Shown: positions 1 to 7,164 of the stretch, in pieces
How the letters are laid out: each line of letters opens with the position of its first letter
Numbering within the stretch: position 1 is the stretch's first letter
Assembly (NCBI GenBank): GCA_902761605.1
Contig: CACWLC010000023.1
Coordinates: forward strand, 1 to 39,386
Length of the DNA stretch: 39,386 nt
Origin: an uncultured Prevotellaceae bacterium
Lineage (GTDB): Bacteria > Bacteroidota > Bacteroidia > Bacteroidales > Bacteroidaceae
Reading direction: 5' to 3'
Notes under the pieces: model-generated
Seen by the model: the letters and a program-made list of their open reading frames with translations, nothing else
Told to the model about the DNA's origin: nothing
The model's database searches: none
Program-made: the position numbers and the translations under genes

Positions 1-1
1 C

Positions 2-106
2 TTTGATGAACTGATCATCGAGGTACGAGGTTCTACCGTATGGGTTCACTTCGCAGTCCGCCCGAAAGGTAATCGCAGGAAGATAGTCTTCGATATTAAC
101 AATTGA
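2..106 (+). CDS. C-terminal end of an M15-like peptidase (partial)
   Basis: An open frame enters from the left edge and runs 34 codons to a TGA at 104-106; the start lies outside the window. The tail contains VWVHFAVRP followed by GNRRKIVFDINN, which resembles the end of Bacteroidota peptidase M15A / phage-type D-Ala-D-Ala carboxypeptidases, where a W-[IV]-H-[VF] motif carries a zinc-ligand histidine and is followed by NRR. This is recognised from a short fragment only, so the family is a suggestion. A terminator-like hairpin follows three bases after the stop. Confidence 0.5.
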   Translation, partial: FDELIIEVRGSTVWVHFAVRPKGNRRKIVFDINN

Positions 107-108
107 AA

Positions 109-146
109 TAAAATCCCGAAATTCTTTGTAGTTTCGGGATTTATTG
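109..146 (+). terminator. Intrinsic terminator after the M15-like gene
   Basis: The arms AAATCCCGAAA (111-121) and TTTCGGGATTT (132-142) form an 11-bp perfect stem with a 10-base loop, followed by a T-rich run. It sits directly after the stop at 106. The next promoter's -33 box lies in the loop, so terminator and promoter are interleaved. Confidence 0.75.
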
Positions 147-155
147 TTAACTTTG
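125..155 (+). promoter_or_regulatory. Bacteroidota-type promoter for the TPR/SpoIIE gene
   Basis: TTTG at 125-128 and TAACTTTG at 148-155 match the Bacteroidota -33 (TTTG) and -7 (TAnnTTTG) boxes with a 19-base spacer. The start codon at 191 leaves a leader of about 30 bases. Confidence 0.7.
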
Positions 156-190
156 CAAACAGAAATAACAATAAAACTAAAGCGAGAAGT

Positions 191-2182
191 ATGAAACAAT
201 CAAGAATCTGGATAGTTTTCGTCATGGCGGCGATGCTGATGACAGCCTGTAGCAGCGGTCCCACCAAGGAACAGAGTGAGAACGCAGAGCGCGCGATAGA
301 GACGGCCCACAAACAGAGAGACTACGACAAGCTGTTGACACTGGCCGACAGTCTGGAGAAGAACGGCTGTCTGTCGCAAGCTGAGGCATACTACTGGAGA
401 GGCTATGCCAGCGACAGGCTGAAGATGTACCGCATGGCCGAGTTCTACTGGAAGACAGCACTCGAGGCCTGTGAGGGATCCACCGAACCCGAAGACCTGA
501 AGATATACGCCATGACAGCCTCGCGAATGGCTAACCTGCTCAGCGTGAGAGGCAACTACGAGGGGACACTGAAGATAGGTGAGCCGGCAGCAAAACGACT
601 CGAGGAACTGCAGTGCGACACCACCAGCGACTACGTGAACCTGCTGATATATATCGGCTGCTGTCAGTCGGCTACCGGCAAGGCAGAAGGCGATGCCGGT
701 GACGGTTTTAACCGTGCATTCAAGAAACATAAGGAGAACATAGAGAAAAACCATACCGAGTCGGCATATAAGAACGCCATCGCAGGACTGATAAACATCG
801 CATATTTCTGTAACTACACCAAAGACTATCAGAGAGCGATGAGGTGGATAGAGAATTTCGGAGAGATGATCAACGAATACGAGCAGCGTCCAGATGCCGA
901 CAAGAAATATATAGACAAACAGATAGCCCGATTCAATATCTACAAGGCCATTGCCCTCGAGGGACAGGGAAAGAAGGAAGAGGCCGCCGCTGCCTTCGAG
1001 GATTTCAAGGCCACGGAATTCAGCAAGACCCCGGAAGGAAAGATTCAGGGCAACGACTATCTGGCAGCCGCAGAGAGATGGGACGAGGCTGTGGACAACT
1101 ATCACAGTCTGAACGAGCTGCTCGACACTCAGAAGAAATCCATGACACTCGACGATATCCACGACCTGCTGTTGAAGAAATACGAGGCTAACCTACAGGC
1201 AGGCCGCAGAGACTCGGCAGCAAGAGTAAGTATGCAGGTGTGCGACTCGCTCAACAATGCACTGGCACTCGCAAAGAAACTCGATGCAGCCGAGCAGGCC
1301 ACGATCGTGGAGAACGTGGAGACGGTGACCGAGCAGCATGCCAGGGAGGCGAGAATGAAACAGATGTGGCTGTTTGGTGCACTCATACTTCTGTTCTTGG
1401 GATTCGTGGTCTATGTCTACTATCAGAGACATGCCGACAGACAACTTAAGAAAGACCACGAGGAGCTGAAGAAAGAGTGTGCAAGGCTGGAGGAGAAAGC
1501 ATCGTCGAAGGAGCGTGAGCAGACAGAGCTGCGACTGGCGCACAGCCTGAACAGCAGTGCCAAGGCCGCAGAGGCACATCTGCCGAAGGATATCACCGCC
1601 TACGCCCAGCTGATACCTACCAGCACCTTCGGAACAAGTATCTGCGACTATCACACCATAGGCGACAAGCTCTTCTTCTGCATCGGCGACGTGGCAGGCA
1701 ACAGCGTAGAGGCGTCGATGGCAGCAGCGATGGCGAAGGCACAGTTCCGTACGGCATCGATGTTACACACAGAGCCTCAGCAGATAGTAGAGGCCATCAG
1801 CGAGTCGAGAAACTGGAATGAGCCAGTGACGATGTTCGCAGGAGTGATGGACATGACATCGAGGATGCTTAGATTCTATAATGCGGGGCATGACGCTCCA
1901 GTGATGGTAGGTCAGGAGATAACCCGTCTGGAGGATGTGTCCGGAGAGATTGAGATGGCCAAAGGCACGATGATATACCTATTTAACAAAGGTGTGCTCA
2001 CGGCAGAGAACAAAGACCACAAGCAGTATGGCGAGAACAAGATGCTTGGTGCAGCACTCCAGGCGATGAAGACGGACGCAAGACCCGAGCCATTTGTGGT
2101 AAGTATCGAGGAGAACCTGAATAAGTTTACCGGCGATACTCAACAGGAAAGAGATATTATGATGTTGGCGATAAGATGCTGA
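191..2182 (+). CDS. TPR lipoprotein/membrane protein with SpoIIE-type PP2C domain
   Basis: This 663-residue protein begins with a lipoprotein-like signal (MKQSRIWIVFVMAAMLMTAC; candidate lipidated Cys20). A helical TPR-like region follows to about residue 385, then one hydrophobic helix (about 390-411, ALILLFLGFVVYVYY), a charged coiled coil (about 415-455) and a C-terminal SpoIIE/PP2C-like domain (about 465-660) with the motifs IGDVAGNS and FYNAGHDAPVMV. Topology would place TPRs outside and phosphatase inside. The family normally dephosphorylates Ser/Thr of anti-sigma-antagonist-type proteins. Two usual metal-binding positions look altered: SICDY where GDxxD is usual, and ERDIMML where DDxT is usual, so activity is uncertain. 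No partner-switch gene is adjacent. The ATG follows a good promoter and a terminator follows the stop. Confidence 0.75.
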   Translation: MKQSRIWIVFVMAAMLMTACSSGPTKEQSENAERAIETAHKQRDYDKLLTLADSLEKNGCLSQAEAYYWRGYASDRLKMYRMAEFYWKTALEACEGSTEPEDLKIYAMTASRMANLLSVRGNYEGTLKIGEPAAKRLEELQCDTTSDYVNLLIYIGCCQSATGKAEGDAGDGFNRAFKKHKENIEKNHTESAYKNAIAGLINIAYFCNYTKDYQRAMRWIENFGEMINEYEQRPDADKKYIDKQIARFNIYKAIALEGQGKKEEAAAAFEDFKATEFSKTPEGKIQGNDYLAAAERWDEAVDNYHSLNELLDTQKKSMTLDDIHDLLLKKYEANLQAGRRDSAARVSMQVCDSLNNALALAKKLDAAEQATIVENVETVTEQHAREARMKQMWLFGALILLFLGFVVYVYYQRHADRQLKKDHEELKKECARLEEKASSKEREQTELRLAHSLNSSAKAAEAHLPKDITAYAQLIPTSTFGTSICDYHTIGDKLFFCIGDVAGNSVEASMAAAMAKAQFRTASMLHTEPQQIVEAISESRNWNEPVTMFAGVMDMTSRMLRFYNAGHDAPVMVGQEITRLEDVSGEIEMAKGTMIYLFNKGVLTAENKDHKQYGENKMLGAALQAMKTDARPEPFVVSIEENLNKFTGDTQQERDIMMLAIRC

Positions 2183-2220
2183 CTCCTCCCCTAACCCCTC
2201 CCCTGCGAGGGGAGGGGAAT
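2183..2220 (+). repeat. GC-rich palindromic repeat, copy 1 (intergenic)
   Basis: This starts immediately after the TGA of the preceding gene. It has a conserved head (CTCCTCCCCTAAC) and a perfect 10-bp hairpin, CCCCTCCCCT (2195-2204) with AGGGGAGGGG (2208-2217), and ends GGGGAAT. A near-identical copy lies inside lpdA at 3174-3210. The two copies differ within the stem by changes that keep it paired, as expected of an interspersed palindromic element. Confidence 0.8.
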
Positions 2221-2231
2221 GCAACGAGCAG

Positions 2232-2262
2232 CGCTGCGGATTAAGATTCCGCAGCGTTTTTA
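2232..2262 (+). terminator. Terminator of the TPR/SpoIIE gene overlapping the lpdA 3' end
   Basis: CGCTGCGGA (2232-2240) and TCCGCAGCG (2248-2256) form a 9-bp stem followed by TTTTTAA on the plus strand. The loop holds the lpdA stop codon and the right arm encodes its last residues (AAES), so the sequence serves both genes. Confidence 0.7.
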
Positions 2263-3491
2263 AGTATCTCAGAGAGTGTGGGATGGATGTGAACCATATC
2301 CGCGAGTTCGTGGATGGTGGTATCCTTGCACATCAGGACACTGACCTCCTGGATGATGTCGGCAGCATGGGCACCATAGGCATGACAACCGAGGATCTTT
2401 CCGTCGGAAGGAGCCACGAAGAGCTTCAGAAGACCTTCGCTCTCGTTCATGGCAAGAGCCTTGCCATTGGCACGCCAGAAGGACTTCTTGCAGACAAAGT
2501 CGATGCCCTGTGCCTTGAGCTGATCCTCAGTAGGACCAACGCATGCAGCCTCGGGGGAGGTGAAGATGGCTGCCGGCATGATATCGAAACGGATACCATC
2601 GCTCTTGCCGAGGATATGATTGACAGCGCGGACGGCCTGCATCTCAGCGGCATGGGCAAGCATCTGCTTTCCATTCACATCGCCGATGGCATAGATGCCC
2701 TTAACGGTAGTCGCATAGTTTTCATCTACCGTGATTCCCTTACGCTCATCGTATTCGAAGCCGGCATTGGCGAAATCAGCCTGCACTCGAGGTTTGCGAC
2801 CTGTAGCCATGAGGATAATGTCGGCATCGATATCAGCGATATTCTCAACGGCAGTCTTCATCTTGAAGGCGATGCCACGCTTCTCAAGGTACTTACGCAG
2901 ACGCTTGGCGATGTCGCTGTCGAGGGCAGGGAGACATTCCTTCAGGAACTCGATAACGGTAACCTCAGAGCCAAAGCGACTGAAGACAGAGGCAAACTCC
3001 ATGCCGATGACACCTGCACCGATGATGCAGAGGCGCTTGGGGAGAGTGTCGAGATTCAGCAAGCCTGTGGAGTCGACAACGCGAGGGTCATCGAGGCCGG
3101 AAACAGGGATCAGCTTGGTCTCAGAACCTGTGGCGATGATGATGTTGTCAGAGGTATAAACCGTATTATTCGCCTCCACCCCTAACCCCTCCTCCCGAGA
3201 GGAGGGGAATTTCGCCATATCGTGGATGAGCGTGATATTGGGGTGCGAGAGGATGCTCTCAACGCCTGCACGGAGCTGGGGAACGACTTGCGCCATGCGC
3301 TCACGAGCCTCAGCGAAGGTGGATGAATGGACGTAGGTCTTCGTAGGGATACAACCGACGTTGAGACATGTGCCTCCGACGTTGTCGCCCTCGAAGATCA
3401 CGACCTTCAGCCCTTGCTTGGCGGCATATTCAGCGGCGCGGTAACCTCCAGGCCCCGCACCGATTATTATCAGATCTACATTTTCAGACAT
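2241..3491 (-). CDS. lpdA: Dihydrolipoyl dehydrogenase (glycine cleavage L protein)
   Basis: This 416-residue FAD/NAD disulfide oxidoreductase reoxidises dihydrolipoamide on GcvH (and possibly 2-oxoacid dehydrogenases). Visible motifs are the N-terminal FAD fingerprint GAGPGG, the redox-active pair in GGTCLNVGCIPTK (Cys42, Cys47), the NAD fold IGAGVIGME, the second FAD motif YAIGDV, and the C-terminal HIHPTLSEIL, whose His-x-x-x-x-Glu forms the active-site base. It is shorter than the usual 450-470 residues; the segment after the redox cysteines looks trimmed. Residues 95-106 (FPSSREEGLGVE) are encoded by a palindromic repeat inserted in frame. It is the last gene of the gcv operon, two bases after gcvPB. 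Confidence 0.95.
   Translation of the reverse strand: MSENVDLIIIGAGPGGYRAAEYAAKQGLKVVIFEGDNVGGTCLNVGCIPTKTYVHSSTFAEARERMAQVVPQLRAGVESILSHPNITLIHDMAKFPSSREEGLGVEANNTVYTSDNIIIATGSETKLIPVSGLDDPRVVDSTGLLNLDTLPKRLCIIGAGVIGMEFASVFSRFGSEVTVIEFLKECLPALDSDIAKRLRKYLEKRGIAFKMKTAVENIADIDADIILMATGRKPRVQADFANAGFEYDERKGITVDENYATTVKGIYAIGDVNGKQMLAHAAEMQAVRAVNHILGKSDGIRFDIMPAAIFTSPEAACVGPTEDQLKAQGIDFVCKKSFWRANGKALAMNESEGLLKLFVAPSDGKILGCHAYGAHAADIIQEVSVLMCKDTTIHELADMVHIHPTLSEILKNAAES
3174..3210. repeat. GC-rich palindromic repeat, copy 2 (inside lpdA)
   Basis: It matches the 2183-2220 element from CTCCACCCCTAACCCCTCC through GAGGAGGGGAAT. The hairpin is CCCCTCCTC (3186-3194) with GAGGAGGGG (3199-3207). Read on the minus strand it contributes 36 bases, 12 codons, to lpdA without a stop or frameshift. 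Confidence 0.85.
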
Positions 3492-3493
3492 AA

Positions 3494-4900
3494 TTATTCT
3501 GTCTTCATTTGTTTGAAGGTGACTACAGGATGCTTGGCGGCGAGGACATCATCGACACGTCCGATAGGAGTATCGTGAGGTGCTGTCTTTACCAGGTCTG
3601 GATCATTCTTCGCCTCCTCGGCAATCTTACGCATCACAGCGATGAAACCATCGAGAGTCTCTTTCGACTCGTTCTCGGTAGGCTCAATCATCAGACTCTC
3701 GTGGAAGAGCAGAGGGAAGTAGATGGTCGGAGCATGATAGCCGTAATCCAACAGGCGCTTTGCCACATCCATCGTGGTGACACCGGTAGACTTATCCTTC
3801 AAACCGTCGAACACGAACTCATGACAACATACAGTGTCGATAGGCAGTTCATAGACATCCTTCAACGACTCTTTGATATAGTTGGCATTGAGAGTGGCCA
3901 GAGGACCCACCAGCTTCACGTTCTCACGACCCAACGAGAGGATATAAGCGTAGGCACGCATCATCACTCCGAAGTTGCCATGATAAGGCGACACGAACGG
4001 GAAGAACTCCTGCAATCCCTCACGCACACCAACGGGACCCGCACCAGGACCACCACCTCCGTGAGGAGTGGAGAAGGTCTTGTGGAGGTTGATATGCATC
4101 ACGTCGAAACCCATGTCGCCCGGACGACAAGCACCAAGCATCGGGTTCAGATTGGCACCATCGTAATACATCAGACCTCCCGCATCGTGGATAAGCTTTG
4201 CGATGGCAGGTATCTGTGTCTCAAAGAGACCAAGGGTATTAGGATTGGTCATCATCATCGCAGAGATGTTAGGTCCTTCGAGAGAGACAAGACGTTCCAG
4301 ATCAGCGAGATCGACCTGACCATCGGCGCGCGATTTCACCTCGATGATTTCGAGGCCGCAGACAGCTGCAGAGGCAGGATTGGTGCCGTGGGCGCTGTCA
4401 GGCACAATGACTTTCTTACGAGCCATATCACCACGAGAACGATGATAGTTGTCGATAACCATCAGTCCTGTAAGCTCGCCATGAGCACCAGCGTATGGCT
4501 TGAATGTGAAGTGAGCCAGACCTGTAAGGGCACAGAGCGACTTCTCGAGCATGATAACCAGAGCACGGGCACCAATGACAGTCTGTTCAGGCTGCAACGG
4601 ATGCAGGTTCTGGAACTGAGGCAGAGCGGCCATTTCCTCATTGATCTTGGGATTATATTTCATCGTACATGATCCCAGAGGATAGAAGCCGGTATCCACA
4701 CCGAAGTTATTATTCGAGAGGTTGGTATAGTGGCGCACCACTGTCAGTTCATCGCACTCAGGCAATGCGGCATCCTCTGCGCGACGCAAAGATGCAGGCA
4801 CCTCGTATTTCTCACCAAAGTTATTCCTTGGCAGGCTATAACCTTTGCGCCCCTCCTTGGAGAGTTCGAAAATCAGGTTTCCATAAAGTCGGTTATTCAT
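3494..4900 (-). CDS. gcvPB: Glycine dehydrogenase (decarboxylating) subunit 2, P-protein beta part
   Basis: This 468-residue protein is the C-terminal half of the PLP-dependent P protein, which decarboxylates glycine and passes the aminomethyl group to lipoyl-GcvH. Diagnostic stretches are [13 protein letters not shown] near residue 75, [10 protein letters not shown], and the PLP-binding lysine in [18 protein letters not shown]. Length is normal for the split two-gene P protein. Its ATG overlaps the gcvPA stop by four bases, which implies translational coupling and equal subunit dosage, and lpdA follows two bases downstream. Confidence 0.97.
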   Translation of the reverse strand: MNNRLYGNLIFELSKEGRKGYSLPRNNFGEKYEVPASLRRAEDAALPECDELTVVRHYTNLSNNNFGVDTGFYPLGSCTMKYNPKINEEMAALPQFQNLHPLQPEQTVIGARALVIMLEKSLCALTGLAHFTFKPYAGAHGELTGLMVIDNYHRSRGDMARKKVIVPDSAHGTNPASAAVCGLEIIEVKSRADGQVDLADLERLVSLEGPNISAMMMTNPNTLGLFETQIPAIAKLIHDAGGLMYYDGANLNPMLGACRPGDMGFDVMHINLHKTFSTPHGGGGPGAGPVGVREGLQEFFPFVSPYHGNFGVMMRAYAYILSLGRENVKLVGPLATLNANYIKESLKDVYELPIDTVCCHEFVFDGLKDKSTGVTTMDVAKRLLDYGYHAPTIYFPLLFHESLMIEPTENESKETLDGFIAVMRKIAEEAKNDPDLVKTAPHDTPIGRVDDVLAAKHPVVTFKQMKTE

Positions 4901-6198
4901 AGGGCTGCAATCTTTACGAGGTTATCAATTTCTTCCTTAGTACGTTTCTCTGTGACAGCGAAGATGAATCCATCCTGGCAACGGACACCACCAAGGATGC
5001 CAGCCTCGATGAAACGCTGATAGAGAGTATCGGCATCGCCATCGTACTTAACATAGAACTCATTGAAGAAAGGCTTGTCGTAGACCAAAGAGAAACGACC
5101 CGTCTTCAGCAGTTCGTCGCAGAGGTAATGAGCACCAGCGTAAGAGAGTTCGGCAGACTCCTTAAGACCCTGTCGGCCCATAAGGGAGCAATATATCGTA
5201 ACGAAGAGTGCCATCAGACTCTGGTTTGAGCAGATATTCGATGTAGCCTTCTGACGACGGATATGCTGTTCGCGAGCCTGGAGAGTGAGCACGAAGGCAC
5301 GCTGATCGCGGTTATCTTTGGTCATACCCACGATACGTCCGGGCATCTTTCGGATAAGTTTCTCCGTGCAACACATGTAGCCCACGTAAGGACCACCGAA
5401 GAGCATAGGTATTCCCAGGCTCTGGCCATCGCCAACAGCGATATCAGCCCCCCACTCGCCTGGTGTCTTCAGCACTGCAAGGTCGGAGGCAACAGAGTCG
5501 ATGATGAAGAGAGCCTTGTTCTCATGACACGCATCAGCAAAACCGGTGAAGTCCTCAACGATACCAAAGACATTTGGTTGCTGAACCATCACACCGGCAA
5601 CACCTTCAAAATTGGCGGCTGACAGATCGGTCACGCCATCTTTCAAAGGAAGTGTTTCCAACTCTATTCCCTGATGCAGGGCGTAAGTGTCGAGCACCTC
5701 ACGGGTCTTTGGATTAATGCCGGCAGAGACAAGAACCTTATTCTGTTTCTTACCAGCAGCCACAGCCATCATCATAGCCTCAGCAGCAGCTGTTGTACCA
5801 TCGTACATAGAGGCGTTGGAGATGTCCATACCTGTGAGTTCGGCCATCATGCTCTGATACTCGAAGATATAATGGAGCGTGCCCTGAGAGATCTCTGCCT
5901 GATACGGGGTGTAGGAGGTAAGGAACTCAGAACGCTGCAACAGACTCGGAATCACAGAGGGGGTGTAATGATCATATACGCCCATGCCAGCGAAACAGGT
6001 GAGTTGTTTGTTTTCTGAGCCAAGCTTCTCGAAGAGCTGTCGCACCTCCAGTTCACACATCGACATGGGGAGGTCATAGTCGCCCTTGAAACGGATGCTG
6101 TCAGGTATCTGGGCATAGAGGCCATCGAGGTCTTTTACCCCAGCCTTTGCCAGCATAGCCTGCAGGTCATCCTCTGTATGAGGAAAGTACTTGTACAT
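4897..6198 (-). CDS. gcvPA: Glycine dehydrogenase (decarboxylating) subunit 1, P-protein alpha part
   Basis: This 433-residue protein is the N-terminal half of the P protein and pairs with GcvPB. It starts [16 protein letters not shown] and carries [13 protein letters not shown] and [19 protein letters not shown], typical of the alpha subunit. The ATG at 6198 was chosen because homologous proteins begin with a similar FPHT sequence; an upstream TTG would only add residues read from an AT-rich repeat array. It ends in a four-base overlap with gcvPB. Confidence 0.96.
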   Translation of the reverse strand: MYKYFPHTEDDLQAMLAKAGVKDLDGLYAQIPDSIRFKGDYDLPMSMCELEVRQLFEKLGSENKQLTCFAGMGVYDHYTPSVIPSLLQRSEFLTSYTPYQAEISQGTLHYIFEYQSMMAELTGMDISNASMYDGTTAAAEAMMMAVAAGKKQNKVLVSAGINPKTREVLDTYALHQGIELETLPLKDGVTDLSAANFEGVAGVMVQQPNVFGIVEDFTGFADACHENKALFIIDSVASDLAVLKTPGEWGADIAVGDGQSLGIPMLFGGPYVGYMCCTEKLIRKMPGRIVGMTKDNRDQRAFVLTLQAREQHIRRQKATSNICSNQSLMALFVTIYCSLMGRQGLKESAELSYAGAHYLCDELLKTGRFSLVYDKPFFNEFYVKYDGDADTLYQRFIEAGILGGVRCQDGFIFAVTEKRTKEEIDNLVKIAAL

Positions 6199-6252
6199 AA
6201 TTAAAATTAAATAATGAAACAATGAAATAATGAAACAATGAAATAATGAAAG
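6199..6252 (-). repeat. Octamer array TTTCATTA/TTTCATTG between the four-helix gene and gcvPA
   Basis: In operon sense the spacer is a tandem run of eight-base units, alternating TTTCATTA and TTTCATTG for about five units and then degenerating into TTTAATTT. Its polarity is opposite to the ATGAAA arrays upstream of the four-helix gene, so the two arrays flank that gene as an imperfect inverted repeat. It contains no ATG in operon sense. Confidence 0.8.
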
Positions 6253-6618
6253 TTATTCATTTCTTTCTTTTTGTTTCGTACTTTTTATTGTGTTAACTAA
6301 TGTTCCAATTATGATATTCAAATCATTTACGATTGAGTCAAACTGCGTATCGCTAATATGATCTGATTCATGTAATAACTCCAGCCAATACTTTGTTTCT
6401 GTTGCTTCTTTCAAAGAAATGCTCAATTTGCTTACAAAATCTGCACGACTCTGTGCGTTCATGCTTTCTGCAATATTTGCGCCAATACTTGTTCCACTCC
6501 TATATACCTGCTTTGACATAATGAGTTCATGATTTTCATTTATCAAATAAGAATAGAGTTTTATGATGCGCAGAGCAAACTTTTTACTCAATTCATACAG
6601 AAGATTGTCATGGGTCAT
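6253..6618 (-). CDS. Four-helix-bundle protein (S23 / 23S rRNA intervening-sequence family)
   Basis: This 121-residue, mostly helical protein has the family core: YRSGTSIGANIAES, then DFVSKLSISLKEATETKYWLE, the usual SLKEAxET[K/E]YWL signature. Length is normal for the family (about 115-125). Such proteins form small ring or bundle oligomers; they were first found in 23S rRNA intervening sequences, are common as free genes in Bacteroidota, and their biochemical role is unknown. Here the gene interrupts the gcv operon between gcvH and gcvPA. Its start is reached through a chain of overlapping mini-ORFs from the gcvH stop, and repeat arrays of opposite polarity flank it, suggesting an inserted cassette. 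A link to glycine cleavage is not indicated. Confidence 0.9.
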   Translation of the reverse strand: MTHDNLLYELSKKFALRIIKLYSYLINENHELIMSKQVYRSGTSIGANIAESMNAQSRADFVSKLSISLKEATETKYWLELLHESDHISDTQFDSIVNDLNIIIGTLVNTIKSTKQKERNE

Positions 6619-6653
6619 ACATTTTTCATTTTTTCATTTCTTCATTCTTTCAT
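6616..6653 (-). promoter_or_regulatory. Chain of ATGA-linked mini-ORFs joining gcvH to the four-helix gene
   Basis: In operon sense ATGs begin at 6653, 6645, 6637 and 6629. Each opens an ORF (MKE, MKK, MKK, MKNV) whose TGA overlaps the next ATG as ATGA. The first ATG overlaps the gcvH stop and the last TGA overlaps the true start at 6618. The arrangement is read directly; a role in translational coupling is inferred. Confidence 0.7.
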
Positions 6654-7030
6654 TTTTCGCAGAAGGCGGCGTAGGCAGTAGCGTCCATGAGGTTGTCGAG
6701 ATCAGCCTTGTCAGAGAGTTCCACCTTGATGATCCAGTTCTCGAAAGCATCCTGATTGATGAGCTCGGGCTGGTCATCGAGAGCCTCGTTAACCTCAACG
6801 ACAGTACCGCTGACAGGAGAGATAAGATCAGAAGCGGCCTTTGTGCTCTCAACGGCACCAAACTCCTCACCTGCCTCTACTTCGTCATCCACATCGGGCA
6901 TGTCGACATAAACCACTGTGCCAAGGGCATCCTGTGCATAGTCTGTGATACCAACGAAACCAAAATCACCTTCTACTCTTACAAATTCGTGTGACTCTGA
7001 GTAGTAGAGTCCTTCAATTACTTTTGCCAT
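6650..7030 (-). CDS. gcvH: Glycine cleavage system H protein
   Basis: This 126-residue lipoyl carrier protein shuttles the aminomethyl group between P, T and L proteins. The start MAKVIEGLYYSESHEFVR is typical, and the lipoyl-lysine motif GAVESTKAASDL places the modified residue at Lys64. The ATG at 7030 gives the normal family length. An in-frame ATG at 7099 would add 23 residues (MNVYDEWFSF...), read from the spacer array without a stop. That longer form is unlikely to be the main product, but upstream mini-ORFs lead ribosomes to it. The stop overlaps an ATG that opens the relay into the four-helix gene. Confidence 0.96.
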   Translation of the reverse strand: MAKVIEGLYYSESHEFVRVEGDFGFVGITDYAQDALGTVVYVDMPDVDDEVEAGEEFGAVESTKAASDLISPVSGTVVEVNEALDDQPELINQDAFENWIIKVELSDKADLDNLMDATAYAAFCEK

Positions 7031-7164
7031 AGTTATTTTTTTTAATAATGAAAAAATGAAGAAATGAGAAAATGAAAACCATTCATCATATACATTCATC
7101 TTTTCATTGTTGTTAATATTTCATTTTTTCATTCTTTCATTCTTTCATTCTTTCATTCTTTCAT
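7031..7164 (-). repeat. AATGAAAG octamer array and inverted partner between gcvT and gcvH
   Basis: In operon sense six eight-base units of the ATGAAAGA type start at the gcvT stop, with ATGs at 7164, 7156, 7148, 7140, 7132 and 7124. Each of the first five opens a three-residue ORF whose TGA overlaps the next ATG; the sixth ends at a TAA (7115-7113). Five bases on, the ATG at 7107 (MKR, stop) overlaps the ATG at 7099, which is in frame with gcvH. The gcvH-proximal half consists of TTTCATT units of opposite polarity and could fold back on the first half. Confidence 0.8.

Noticed and set aside
200-1162. Long open frame antisense to the TPR/SpoIIE gene
   Set aside because: It has no recognisable domain and no promoter, and its composition mirrors the codon bias of the sense gene; the sense gene has signal peptide, TPR and phosphatase features. 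Similar antisense frames over lpdA (2283-3185) and gcvPB (3509-4672) were rejected for the same reason.
2462-2480. Second TTGGCACG sequence, inside lpdA
   Set aside because: It lacks the TTGC element at the required spacing and lies within a conserved coding region.
6253-6618. Diversity-generating retroelement accessory (Avd-like) interpretation of the four-helix-bundle gene
   Set aside because: The fold is related, but no reverse transcriptase, template repeat or variable-repeat gene is present in the window.
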